Shown here: positions 9,262 to 17,399 of the stretch, one piece after another
Layout of the letters: every line of letters starts with the position of its first letter
Position numbering within the stretch: the stretch's first letter is position 1
DNA from: CAYMZZ01 sp046297935
GTDB lineage: Bacteria; Bacteroidota; Bacteroidia; Chitinophagales; Chitinophagaceae
Direction of reading: 5' to 3'
Length of the DNA: 64,000 bases
Assembly (NCBI GenBank): GCA_046297935.1
Contig: JBKBHA010000013.1
Location: 1-64,000, forward strand
Position numbers and translations under genes: made by a program
Notes under the pieces: model-generated
Told to the model about the DNA's origin: nothing
Seen by the model: the letters and a program-made list of their open reading frames with translations, nothing else
The model's database searches: none

Positions 9262-9269
9262 TAAAGTTA
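9262..9269 (-). promoter_or_regulatory. -7 box TAACTTTA for the TonB receptor
   Basis: Minus-strand TAACTTTA, one base from TAnnTTTG, 26 bp before the receptor ATG. Confidence 0.4.
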
Positions 9270-9402
9270 ATCGCCACTAGCGAAAAAAATCGACACTGGT
9301 TCAAGTTTTAGATGAGCGGAAAATCGCTTTTTCAACGCAGGAGCGGCTTTTCAAAAGTTCCGTTCCTATTCGTCAACACATTTGTTGCTATCTTGAGTAC
9401 AA

Positions 9403-10125
9403 ATGATTCAGGAGCCTGCATATACCATTCACGCAAACGGCGACCGCTCTGTTCGGGTCAATTTTGGCGACAACCTGTCGGACCATGTTTACTTTCAGGT
9501 AATTCACCTGTTAAATAGTTTACGAGCCGACTCCCTGCCCGGCATAGAAGACCTGGTGCCTTCTTATACCAGTTTGACTATTTATTTTGATCCTGCCAAA
9601 CTGCGGCAAAATCAAAATGGCCGGACGATTTTCGATTTTTGGTCTTCAGAAATTGCCGGCCGCGTACAACGAATAGAGGGTTTGCCAATGCCAGGGGGCC
9701 GCGACATGGAAATTCCTGTATGTTATGATATTGAGCTTGCAGCGGATCTGAGCGCGGTTGCCCTATCAACAGGTTTATCAATTAATGAAATCGTTCGTCT
9801 GCACTGCGGCCAGCCTTATCGGGTTTACCTGATCGGCTTTCTCCCCGGCTTCCCCTATCTCGGTACGCTGCCGGTTGAACTACAGTTACCCCGAAAACAG
9901 ATTCCAACAAACGTGCCGGCCGGATCGGTAGCAATTGCAGGTCTTCAATCAGGCATATACCCGGTTCAGTCGCCCGGTGGATGGCATGTTATTGGCCGAA
10001 CACCGCTGTCGATATTTGACAGCAGCTTGCCAGAGCCCTGCCTGCTACAGGCTGGCGACCTTGTTCAATTCACCCCAATCAGCAAACATGAGTATGATCG
10101 TATTAACCGCAGGTTTGCTGGATAG
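9403..10125 (+). CDS. pxpB: 5-oxoprolinase subunit PxpB
   Basis: A 240-residue cytosolic protein of the KipI/allophanate-hydrolase-subunit-1 family. The family core is clear: RVYLIGFLPGFPYLGTLP, LQLPRKQIPTNVPAGSVAIA and YPVQSPGGWHVIGRTPLSIF. PxpB pairs with PxpC, and together with PxpA they cleave 5-oxoproline (pyroglutamate) to glutamate using ATP. First gene of a four-gene operon: its end overlaps the start of pxpC by 38 bp. A weak -7-like TATCTTGA lies at 9388-9395. The B. subtilis relative KipI inhibits a sporulation kinase, but with pxpA and pxpC next door the enzyme role is far more likely. Confidence 0.93.
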   Translation: MIQEPAYTIHANGDRSVRVNFGDNLSDHVYFQVIHLLNSLRADSLPGIEDLVPSYTSLTIYFDPAKLRQNQNGRTIFDFWSSEIAGRVQRIEGLPMPGGRDMEIPVCYDIELAADLSAVALSTGLSINEIVRLHCGQPYRVYLIGFLPGFPYLGTLPVELQLPRKQIPTNVPAGSVAIAGLQSGIYPVQSPGGWHVIGRTPLSIFDSSLPEPCLLQAGDLVQFTPISKHEYDRINRRFAG

Positions 10126-11071
10126 TTTTCAGGATCGGGGACGAACAGGCTGGCGTCATTGGGGAATCAATCCCGGAGGTGCCATGGACTGGCAGGCGAT
10201 GCAGCAGGCTAATATTGTTTTAAACAACAAACCACACGAGGCAGTTTTGGAACTTCATTTTCCCGCATCAACATTTTTAATGGAAAAAAATTTGCTGCTG
10301 GCACTGGCTGGTGCTGATTTCGGTGCAGAGCTGGATGGAGAGCCTGTTGCCTTGTACAAGCCTTTCTGGGCTATGACTGGTTCGGTACTGAAGTTTACCC
10401 ACCGGCATCGGGGGCAGCGTGCCTATCTGGCCGTAAAAAAAGGATGGAAACTGAATAGTTGGCTGAACAGCTGTAGCACCCACTTGCAGTTGCAAACCGG
10501 CGGTTTTCATGGACGCGCCCTTCAGAAAACAGATCGCATTGGATGCAGCCACGAAGCCAGTGATCTGTTAAAAAGCCGCACGCAATTTGGATGGGGCATT
10601 GCTGAACGTCGGCCGGATATCGATTCCACCGTACTGCGGGTGGTAACTGCCAAAGACTGGCCTGAATTGTCGTACAAGTCCAGGCAGTTTTTTGCCGAGG
10701 GCAGGTTCGAGATCAGCAAACATGCCAACCGTATGGGGTATCAGTTAAACGGCCCAGTCCTTAAACGAGATAAAGAACAAGAGCTATTTTCGTTTGGCGT
10801 AAACAGTGGCGCAATACAATTGTTGCCCAACGGTCAGCTAATCATTTTAATGGCTGATCACCAGGTAACCGGGGGTTATCCGGTAATTGGCTACGTGATC
10901 AGTGTCGACCTTCCTAGACTTGCCCAATGGGGTGCCGGAAAAAAATTTACCTTCTCATTGTCAAGTCTGTCTGCCGCCGAACAGGCTGAGGAGGCTCAAC
11001 GACGCGATCGTCGGCTGGAACAATTTTATTGTTCAGAAAAATGGAAACAAATAGCTGATCACCGGGAATGA
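10088..11071 (+). CDS. pxpC: 5-oxoprolinase subunit PxpC
   Basis: A 327-residue cytosolic protein of the KipA/biotin-dependent-carboxyltransferase-like family. Diagnostic segments are LLDSFQDRGRTGWRHWGINPGGAMDW at the N-terminus (a cyclophilin-like fold) and EISKHANRMGYQLNGP plus ILMADHQVTGGYPVIGYVIS towards the end. The ATG at 10088 is chosen because the family begins MxxxxLxxGLLDSFQD; longer upstream readings run through pxpB in another frame. It overlaps pxpB by 38 bp and its stop overlaps the pxpA start as ATGA, so translation is probably coupled. Confidence 0.92.
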   Translation: MSMIVLTAGLLDSFQDRGRTGWRHWGINPGGAMDWQAMQQANIVLNNKPHEAVLELHFPASTFLMEKNLLLALAGADFGAELDGEPVALYKPFWAMTGSVLKFTHRHRGQRAYLAVKKGWKLNSWLNSCSTHLQLQTGGFHGRALQKTDRIGCSHEASDLLKSRTQFGWGIAERRPDIDSTVLRVVTAKDWPELSYKSRQFFAEGRFEISKHANRMGYQLNGPVLKRDKEQELFSFGVNSGAIQLLPNGQLIILMADHQVTGGYPVIGYVISVDLPRLAQWGAGKKFTFSLSSLSAAEQAEEAQRRDRRLEQFYCSEKWKQIADHRE

Positions 11072-11805
11072 AAAAAACCATCGATATTAACTGCGACATG
11101 GGCGAAGGTATGCCCAACGACCTGCTGCTGATGCCTTTTATCGACTCCGCCAATATTGCCTGTGGCGGCCATGCAGGCAATGAAGAAAGAATTAGAGAAA
11201 CGCTGAGGCTCGTAAAAAAATTTGGGAAAAAAGCTGGTGCACACCCCTCCTTTGCCGACACCGAAAATTTTGGCCGACGCGAAATGCATTTGCCGGACAC
11301 CGAGTTGTACAACCTGATCTGGCAGCAACTGACATTCTTCACCCAAATTTGCCAAGAGGAATCGTTAGCATGTCTGCATGTGAAACCACATGGGGCACTT
11401 TACAACCTTTCCGCGCGCGATTCCGCAACTGCAAGGACTATTGCGACTGCGACCAGAGATTTTGACCAAGAGCTGGTACTTGTTGGCCTGAGTGGAAGCT
11501 GTTCTTTAGACGAAGCAAAAAAGCTCGGACTTACCTGCGCAGCAGAAGCATTTGCAGACAGGGCTTATCTTGACAATGGACAACTGGCGCCGCGCGATAT
11601 ACCCGGTGCCGTTTATTCAGACCCGATGCAGGTGCAAAATCAGGTCGAGAGTCTTCTACAGAAACAACAGCTTACATCGTTGTCGGGAAAAACAATACTG
11701 GTTGATGCCGACACCATATGTATCCACGGCGATGGCAAACATGCCCTAAGTTTTGCAAAAGTCATCCATCGGGTTGTTCATTCTTCAACGAACCCACATG
11801 AATAA
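11068..11805 (+). CDS. pxpA: 5-oxoprolinase subunit PxpA
   Basis: A 245-residue LamB/YcsF-family protein, the full length of the family. It has the conserved N-terminal NCDMGEG, SANIACGGHAG, AGAHPSFAD and HVKPHGALYN motifs, whose acidic and His residues form the active site in this TIM-barrel-like fold. PxpA performs the final ring-opening step of 5-oxoproline use with PxpBC. It overlaps pxpC by 4 bp and the downstream transporter by 8 bp, so all four genes should be one transcript. Confidence 0.93.
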   Translation: MKKTIDINCDMGEGMPNDLLLMPFIDSANIACGGHAGNEERIRETLRLVKKFGKKAGAHPSFADTENFGRREMHLPDTELYNLIWQQLTFFTQICQEESLACLHVKPHGALYNLSARDSATARTIATATRDFDQELVLVGLSGSCSLDEAKKLGLTCAAEAFADRAYLDNGQLAPRDIPGAVYSDPMQVQNQVESLLQKQQLTSLSGKTILVDADTICIHGDGKHALSFAKVIHRVVHSSTNPHE

Positions 11806-12952
11806 CAAACGGGCATTTCTTGGCGCTGCTTTCCTAATGGCCACTTCTGCCGTGGGCCCTGGTTTCCTGACACAAACCAGCCTGTTTACGGCCGAGTTGC
11901 TGGCAAGTTTTGGATTCGTCATATTGATATCGTTGCTACTGGATCTGGCTGCACAACTCAATATCTGGCGCATTATTACCCAACGCGGCGAAAGAGCACA
12001 GGACATGGCCAATAATTTGTTTCCCGGCCTTGGGTATCTGCTGGCAGCGCTGATTGCTTTTGGCGGACTGGCATTCAACGTGGGCAATATTGGCGGAACC
12101 GGCTTGGGTTTAAACGTTCTTTTCGGCTGGTCGCCTGACACTGGAGCGCTCGTCGGTTGCGCGTTCGCGTTGTTTATTTTTTGGCAACGCAGCGCGGCTC
12201 GTTTGATGGATATTATGGTTACTGTACTCGGGCTGGCCATGATTTGCCTGACAATCTATGTAGCATATTCCTCGCGTCCACCGTTGGCAGAGGCTATTTA
12301 CAGGAGCTTCTGGCCGCAAACAATCGATTTCGGAAAAATCATCACGATTGTAGGAGGTACGGTTGGCGGCTATATTTCATTTGCCGGCGCTCACCGTTTG
12401 CTTGATGCCGGAATGAAGGGACCCGAAAATATTAAGCCCGTAACCGTCAGTGCCATAAATGGCATCATGCTTACCAGTGCCATGCGCTTTATTTTGTTTC
12501 TGGCTATTCTGGGCGTGGTTTCGAATGGCGCCACTCTTGCACCCAGTAATCCTGCCGCTTCTGCGTTTCGTCAGGCCGCAGGATCAACTGGTTACTATTT
12601 TTTCGGCCTCGTGCTTTGGATTGCGTCCATCACGTCGGTCATTGGAGCATCTTACACAACGATCAGTTTTTGGAAAACGCTTTCACCATTTGTAGCCAAA
12701 AATGAAAAATGGGTGATTACCTGTTTCATTCTGGCCTCTACGACAATATTTTTTTTATTCGGGAAACCCGTCAGCCTGTTGGTAACGGCCGGTACCATCA
12801 ATGGCTTTATTTTGCCAATTGCCCTGGCACTGATATTGTTGGCAGCAACATTAACACCTAAAAACGGGTACAAGCATTCAGGCTGGTTATTGCTGGCAGG
12901 CTGGCTGGTCGTAATTTTATTAGGTACAATGGGTGTTGCAGCCCTTATGTAA
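11798..12952 (+). CDS. NRAMP-family transporter of the pxp operon
   Basis: A 384-residue inner-membrane protein with about 11 hydrophobic segments. The ATG at 11798 gives the usual family N-terminus (FLGAAFLMATSAVGPGFLTQ). In metal-carrying NRAMPs the first helix breaks at DPGN; here the equivalent stretch is VGPGFLTQ, and the helix-6 region reads GGYISFAGAHRLLDAG rather than the metal-binding MPH. The fold is NRAMP-like but the metal site is missing. Overlap with pxpA suggests that it imports 5-oxoproline or a related compound; that is inference. Bacillus ycsF-ycsG shows the same pairing of a PxpA protein with an NRAMP relative. Confidence 0.8.
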   Translation: MNNKRAFLGAAFLMATSAVGPGFLTQTSLFTAELLASFGFVILISLLLDLAAQLNIWRIITQRGERAQDMANNLFPGLGYLLAALIAFGGLAFNVGNIGGTGLGLNVLFGWSPDTGALVGCAFALFIFWQRSAARLMDIMVTVLGLAMICLTIYVAYSSRPPLAEAIYRSFWPQTIDFGKIITIVGGTVGGYISFAGAHRLLDAGMKGPENIKPVTVSAINGIMLTSAMRFILFLAILGVVSNGATLAPSNPAASAFRQAAGSTGYYFFGLVLWIASITSVIGASYTTISFWKTLSPFVAKNEKWVITCFILASTTIFFLFGKPVSLLVTAGTINGFILPIALALILLAATLTPKNGYKHSGWLLLAGWLVVILLGTMGVAALM

Positions 12953-13107
12953 ATACGGTAGGAATATTGCTTAACTTGTACCAGCATTAATAGCAGGATT
13001 CCCATAACAGCTATGGCATTCCAAATAATAACTCCCAGTCCTTAGAAAAACGTTTTTTTACAATGTTGGCGACTATCTGTTTCACAATTTTGTAAAAAAC
13101 AAATACA

Positions 13108-13491
13108 ATGTTTTCACTACAGGCCATTAGAGAAGCACATGCCAAAGTAAAATCGGGTGCCGATTTTCCTGCCTATGTTAAAGAACTTAAGAAATTGGGT
13201 GTATCCAGTTACCATAGTTTTGTTAGCGATGGTCACACGGATTTCTTTGGTGAGCAAGGCTTTCATCTCCTTTCAGGAGCACGGTACACTACGCTTAAAA
13301 TTGCCATTTTCCCAAAACCCGACTTTTTTGTAGAAAAATTAAAAGCCCACCAGCAGGGTGCCAGTAGCTATGAAGAATTCTGCCAACAGGCAGCCGAGGC
13401 AGGCGTATCGAAATGGATAGTAGACACACAGCAAATGACCTGCACTTATCTTGATAGCACCGGCAAAATATTGTTGCTGGAGAGATTTTGA
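13108..13491 (+). CDS. DUF1398 family protein
   Basis: A 127-residue cytosolic protein. It matches DUF1398 by length and by segments such as LGVSSYHSFVSDGHTDFFG, SGARYTTLKIA and the C-terminal SKWIVDTQQMTCTYLDSTG. Members are sometimes named phage envelope protein in databases, but nothing around it is phage-like and the function is unknown. It stands alone between the pxp operon and a convergent CPBP gene. The 150 bp upstream shows no clear promoter. Confidence 0.8.
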   Translation: MFSLQAIREAHAKVKSGADFPAYVKELKKLGVSSYHSFVSDGHTDFFGEQGFHLLSGARYTTLKIAIFPKPDFFVEKLKAHQQGASSYEEFCQQAAEAGVSKWIVDTQQMTCTYLDSTGKILLLERF

Positions 13492-13526
13492 ATACGATCA
13501 TCAGGAACTGATCGTCACAAATTTCA

Positions 13527-14213
13527 CTATCGCTCTCGCATTCGGTATAATAAGCCAAAGTTTACAACAAGAAACAAGAACAGGGGTAGCCAGAAAATTA
13601 AAAAATACAACAACCAGCCTACTGAAATTTCGGGTTGATGTTGAGCAGGAACAAACAGGCCATTTCCGATAACTCCAGACGAAAACACGAAACTTTGAAC
13701 AAAGTTCCAGCCGAAATGCAGGGCCACCGGTACGTACAAGGATTTTGTTTTGGCGTAAGCGTAAGCATACAGTATTCCTGCAACACCTGTTACCAGGAAT
13801 ATGACTGTTAACTGTATCGGACTATTCCAGTTTCCCTGTGTGAACCAATGATAAACACCAAACGCAGCCGACGAAATCAGTATGCCCCGCCATCGGCCAA
13901 GGCGGTCTATCAAAATAAAGAGTAGTACTCCCCGAAATATGAATTCTTCAAACAACACAGATTTCAGGTTCCACCAGGCTCCCTGCATGAGCAATTCGGT
14001 TGAAAAGGCGGGATTAAGCACCCATTGTTCTTTTGCAAATATTATTCGCAGCAAAAATCCGCCCGCGCTGCATGCAGAGGCTAAAACCAGAAACAGGCCA
14101 AATTCATACAATTTTCTCCAACCAGGCTTTAGCCCCAGTACGCTCAGATTTCCTCTGTTATATGCATAGATTATGGCCCAAGACAAAAGCAATTGTACCA
14201 GGATTCCGATCAT
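13527..14213 (-). CDS. CPBP family intramembrane metalloprotease
   Basis: A 228-residue inner-membrane protein with about six hydrophobic segments. The CPBP/Abi/Rce1 motifs are all present: EEFIFRG (motif 1, catalytic Glu pair), FGVYHW (motif 2, His) and HFGWNFVQS (motif 3, His and Asn). The family cleaves membrane-associated substrates; prenyl-protein processing in eukaryotes and bacteriocin immunity in some bacteria are known roles. No bacteriocin gene is nearby, so the role here is open. Divergent from katG. A near-consensus -7 box, TATCTTCG, lies at 14228-14235 on the minus strand. Confidence 0.88.
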   Translation of the reverse strand: MIGILVQLLLSWAIIYAYNRGNLSVLGLKPGWRKLYEFGLFLVLASACSAGGFLLRIIFAKEQWVLNPAFSTELLMQGAWWNLKSVLFEEFIFRGVLLFILIDRLGRWRGILISSAAFGVYHWFTQGNWNSPIQLTVIFLVTGVAGILYAYAYAKTKSLYVPVALHFGWNFVQSFVFSSGVIGNGLFVPAQHQPEISVGWLLYFLIFWLPLFLFLVVNFGLLYRMRER

Positions 14214-14257
14214 TTAACTGATTTGTTCGAAGATAGCGGTAAATCGAACAGTTGGTG

Positions 14258-14372
14258 GATGTGTGAGGGACGGTCGGCAACCGCAACACTAGCTAATACC
14301 GGCGACCACCCTTACCGGGTGGAGCAGTTTCTCTAAACCAGGTAGTCCCCCGGATGGAGGGAGAATCTGAAA
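14258..14372 (+). promoter_or_regulatory. Structured leader upstream of katG, SAM-I-like core
   Basis: A strongly structured stretch sits in the katG 5' region. GGTCG (14272-14276) can pair with CGACC (14303-14307), CCACCC with GGGTGG, and a later CCCCC with GGAGGG. Between the first pair lie GGCAACC and GCTAATACC, the two most conserved strings of the SAM-I riboswitch core, in the right order. The GATGAAAC segment and closing P1 helix expected of a true SAM-I element are missing. It may be a degenerate riboswitch, another structured RNA or chance. Confidence 0.3.
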
Positions 14373-14487
14373 TATAGACAACATCTATATGCTTATCATT
14401 TTAATCAATTTGATATATAATGACCAAAGTCAGATTTTTGTCAGGTTTTGAGAATTACATTAGTCACCATTAATAGAAACGAACATT

Positions 14488-16692
14488 ATGAAAGAAAAAG
14501 GTAGCGACATTAGCAAATGTCCTTTTCATGCCGCAGCAGAAAAGCACAGTGTGGCCGGAGCCGGCACACAAAACCGCGACTGGTGGCCCAATCAGTTGAA
14601 GGTGGGTGTTCTTCGTCAGCATTCGGAATGCTCCGACCCGATGGGAGAATCGTTCAATTATGCGGAAGAATTCAAGAGCCTTGATCTTGAAGCGGTAAAA
14701 AAAGACCTGCATGCCCTCATGACCGATTCGCAGGATTGGTGGCCGGCAGACTTTGGACATTATGGTCCGCTCTTCATTCGCATGGCCTGGCATAGCGCAG
14801 GTACGTACCGGGTAGGCGATGGCCGGGGTGGAGCCGGGTCGGGTCAACAGCGTTTTGCTCCACTCAATAGCTGGCCCGACAATGTGAGCCTCGATAAGGC
14901 TCGTCGGCTTTTGTGGCCCATCAAACAAAAATATGGTCGCAAAATTTCCTGGGCTGATCTTATGATCCTGACCGGGAATGTGGCACTTGAGTCAATGGGA
15001 TTCAAAACCTTCGGATTCGCCGGTGGCCGTGAAGATGTGTGGGAACCTGATCAGGACGTGTACTGGGGTTCCGAAAAGACCTGGCTGGGTGATGAACGCT
15101 ATTCTGGCGATCGCGATCTGGAGAATCCATTGGCTGCTGTGCAAATGGGATTGATATATGTAAATCCTGAAGGTCCCAATGGCAATCCCGACCCGATAGC
15201 CGCAGCGCGCGATATCCGCGAAACTTTTAAGCGGATGGCGATGGACGACGAAGAAACCGTTGCACTCATCGCCGGTGGCCATAGCTTTGGTAAAACGCAT
15301 GGCGCAGCACCAGCCACTCATGTGGGCGCAGACCCTGAAGCCGCCGATATGGAAGAACAGGGCTTCGGCTGGAAGAGCAGCTTCGGTTCTGGCGTTGGTG
15401 CAGATACTATCACCAGTGGCCTGGAAGTGACCTGGACAAAAACTCCTACCCAATGGAGCAACAACTTCTTTGAAAATCTTTTTGGCTTCGAGTGGGAATT
15501 AAGTAAAAGTCCGGCTGGTGCCCATCAATGGGTAGCAAAGAATGCAGAAGGTATTATCCCGGATGCGTATGATGCGTCGAAAAAACATCGCCCCACCATG
15601 CTCACCACAGACCTTTCATTGCGTTTTGATCCGGCTTACGAGAAAATATCCCGCCGCTTCCTGGAAAATCCGGATGCTTTTGCCGACGCATTCGCACGCG
15701 CCTGGTTCAAACTGACCCACCGCGATATGGGACCACGCTCCCGCTACCTCGGTCCGGAAGTGCCTGCTGAAGTGCTAACCTGGCAAGATCCTCTGCCGGA
15801 GGTGGACCATCCTCTTGTTGACGCAAACGACATCGCAGCCCTAAAAGCAAATATCCTTGCATCGGGACTTACGATTTCTGAACTGGTTTCCACTGCCTGG
15901 GCTTCTGCATCCAGCTTCCGTGGATCCGACAAGCGAGGTGGCGCCAACGGGGCACGCATTCGTTTGGCACCACAGCGTTATTGGGAAGCAAACAATCCTG
16001 CTCAACTGAACAAAGTGCTTCAAACCCTTGAATCGATACAGGAAGAATTCAACAGCATTCAAACAAATGGCAAGAAGGTTTCTCTGGCCGATCTGATAGT
16101 GTTGGCGGGATGTGCCGCTGTAGAAAAGGCAGCAAAAGATGCGGGCTACCAGGTTACGGTGCCTTTCGCTGCCGGACGTACGGATGCTACTCAGGAGCAA
16201 ACTGATGTGGAGTCGTTCTCTTATCTTGAACCAAAAGCCGATGGCTTCCGCAATTACCTGAAGAAGAAATACAGCATTTCTACCGAAGAATTGTTGATTG
16301 ACAAAGCTCAACTGTTGAAACTGACCGCTCCGGAAATGACGGTGCTGCTGGGAGGTATGCGCGCATTGAATGCTAACTATGACGGTTCTTCTTATGGCAT
16401 ATTCACGAAACGCCCCGGAATGCTGACAAACGACTTTTTCGTCAACCTGCTTGATATGGGTACAGCCTGGAAAGCGATTTCTGAACAAAAAGAGCATTAT
16501 GAAGGCCGCGATCGAAAAACCGGTGAGTTGAAATGGACTGGCACCAGAGCTGATTTGGTATTTGGATCAAACTCTGAACTGAGGGCCATTGCGGAAGTTT
16601 ATGCCAGCGCCGACGCGGGTGAGAAATTTGTTCAGGATTTTGTTGCCGCCTGGAACAAGGTCATGAATCTCGACCGCTTCGACCTGAAGTAG
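14488..16692 (+). CDS. katG: Catalase-peroxidase KatG
   Basis: A 734-residue haem enzyme with the two-domain layout typical of KatG. The N-terminal domain carries the distal site RMAWHSAGTYR (Arg, Trp, His), the proximal GGHSFGKTHG with the haem-ligand His, and the residues that form the Met-Tyr-Trp adduct: Trp in MAWH, Tyr in GLIYVNPEGP and Met in FKRMAMDD. The C-terminal peroxidase-like domain, without working haem, starts near residue 430. It removes hydrogen peroxide and has peroxidase activity; cytosolic. A long structured leader (14258-14372) precedes it and an inverted-repeat terminator follows. Confidence 0.97.
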   Translation: MKEKGSDISKCPFHAAAEKHSVAGAGTQNRDWWPNQLKVGVLRQHSECSDPMGESFNYAEEFKSLDLEAVKKDLHALMTDSQDWWPADFGHYGPLFIRMAWHSAGTYRVGDGRGGAGSGQQRFAPLNSWPDNVSLDKARRLLWPIKQKYGRKISWADLMILTGNVALESMGFKTFGFAGGREDVWEPDQDVYWGSEKTWLGDERYSGDRDLENPLAAVQMGLIYVNPEGPNGNPDPIAAARDIRETFKRMAMDDEETVALIAGGHSFGKTHGAAPATHVGADPEAADMEEQGFGWKSSFGSGVGADTITSGLEVTWTKTPTQWSNNFFENLFGFEWELSKSPAGAHQWVAKNAEGIIPDAYDASKKHRPTMLTTDLSLRFDPAYEKISRRFLENPDAFADAFARAWFKLTHRDMGPRSRYLGPEVPAEVLTWQDPLPEVDHPLVDANDIAALKANILASGLTISELVSTAWASASSFRGSDKRGGANGARIRLAPQRYWEANNPAQLNKVLQTLESIQEEFNSIQTNGKKVSLADLIVLAGCAAVEKAAKDAGYQVTVPFAAGRTDATQEQTDVESFSYLEPKADGFRNYLKKKYSISTEELLIDKAQLLKLTAPEMTVLLGGMRALNANYDGSSYGIFTKRPGMLTNDFFVNLLDMGTAWKAISEQKEHYEGRDRKTGELKWTGTRADLVFGSNSELRAIAEVYASADAGEKFVQDFVAAWNKVMNLDRFDLK

Positions 16693-16719
16693 TGAAATGA
16701 CCGTAGAATTTTATCATTT

Positions 16720-16797
16720 GTGAATTTGGGGACTCGCGAATTTTTTTGGCAGTAGATTAAGCCGAACTGTTCAATCCCCAAATTCACATTTTTTTAT
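16720..16797 (+). terminator. katG terminator hairpin
   Basis: GTGAATTTGGGGA (16720-16732) pairs perfectly with TCCCCAAATTCAC (16775-16787) across a 42-nt loop, then a T-rich run follows. It lies 28 bp after the katG stop. The long loop is unusual for an intrinsic terminator. Confidence 0.65.
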
Positions 16798-16880
16798 TTT
16801 GCTATCTTGACTCTTGAATTTTGACGTTTCACCCCAGCTCTTTGTCGCAATCCACCTACTACCCGCCCTACTCACACGCT

Positions 16881-16888
16881 TAGCTTTG
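16881..16888 (+). promoter_or_regulatory. -7 box TAGCTTTG
   Basis: A perfect TAnnTTTG box 20 bp before ATG 16909. It overlaps an upstream in-frame GTG at 16888, which argues for the ATG at 16909 as the true start. Confidence 0.5.
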
Positions 16889-16908
16889 TGAAACAAAATC
16901 GCAAAGTC

Positions 16909-17361
16909 ATGACAACTCCCATTTACCCCTGCCTCTGGTACAACGGAAATGCCCGCGAAGCCGCTGATTTTTATTGTAAGGTATTTCCTAATTCAACAAT
17001 GATCGCCGATAACGGAATGGTGGTGCTGTTTGAACTGAACGGACGCAGATACATGGGTTTGAATGGAGGTCCGGAGTTTAAATTTAACGAGTCCGTTTCA
17101 TTTGTGGTGGAATGTGCCACTCAGGAGGAGATCGATTATTACTGGAATATGCTGACCGCTAATGGCGGAAAAGAAAGTATGTGCGGATGGCTGAAGGACA
17201 AATTTGGATTGAGTTGGCAGATCGTACCCGCCATCCTGAGTGAACTGATGAGCGATCCTGAAAAAGCGCCAAAGGCAATGAAGGCGTTTATGAGTATGAA
17301 AAAATTTGATATTGCGGCTTTGGTTGCCGCGGTAGAACAACCAAAGGCGACAAATATATAA
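16909..17361 (+). CDS. PhnB-like VOC family protein
   Basis: A 150-residue protein. The ATG at 16909 (MTTPIYPCLWYNGNAREAAD) matches the standard start of this family. Diagnostic pieces are CLWYNGNAREAADFYCKVFP, YMGLNGGPEFKFNESVSFVV and CGWLKDKFGLSWQIVPAILS, as in the 3-demethylubiquinone-methyltransferase-like VOC group, with the usual C-terminal SDPEKAPKAMKAFMSMKKFD. The fold is known, the substrate is not. A relative lies at 1244-1657. An AraC-type regulator follows on the same strand after 38 bp. Confidence 0.88.
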   Translation: MTTPIYPCLWYNGNAREAADFYCKVFPNSTMIADNGMVVLFELNGRRYMGLNGGPEFKFNESVSFVVECATQEEIDYYWNMLTANGGKESMCGWLKDKFGLSWQIVPAILSELMSDPEKAPKAMKAFMSMKKFDIAALVAAVEQPKATNI

Positions 17362-17399
17362 CCGACACTGGGATGCTACAATTTCGGTAAATTGTTTGC

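Noticed and set aside
13108..13491. Phage envelope protein suggested by the database name of DUF1398
   Set aside because: No other phage gene lies nearby and the name has no functional basis.
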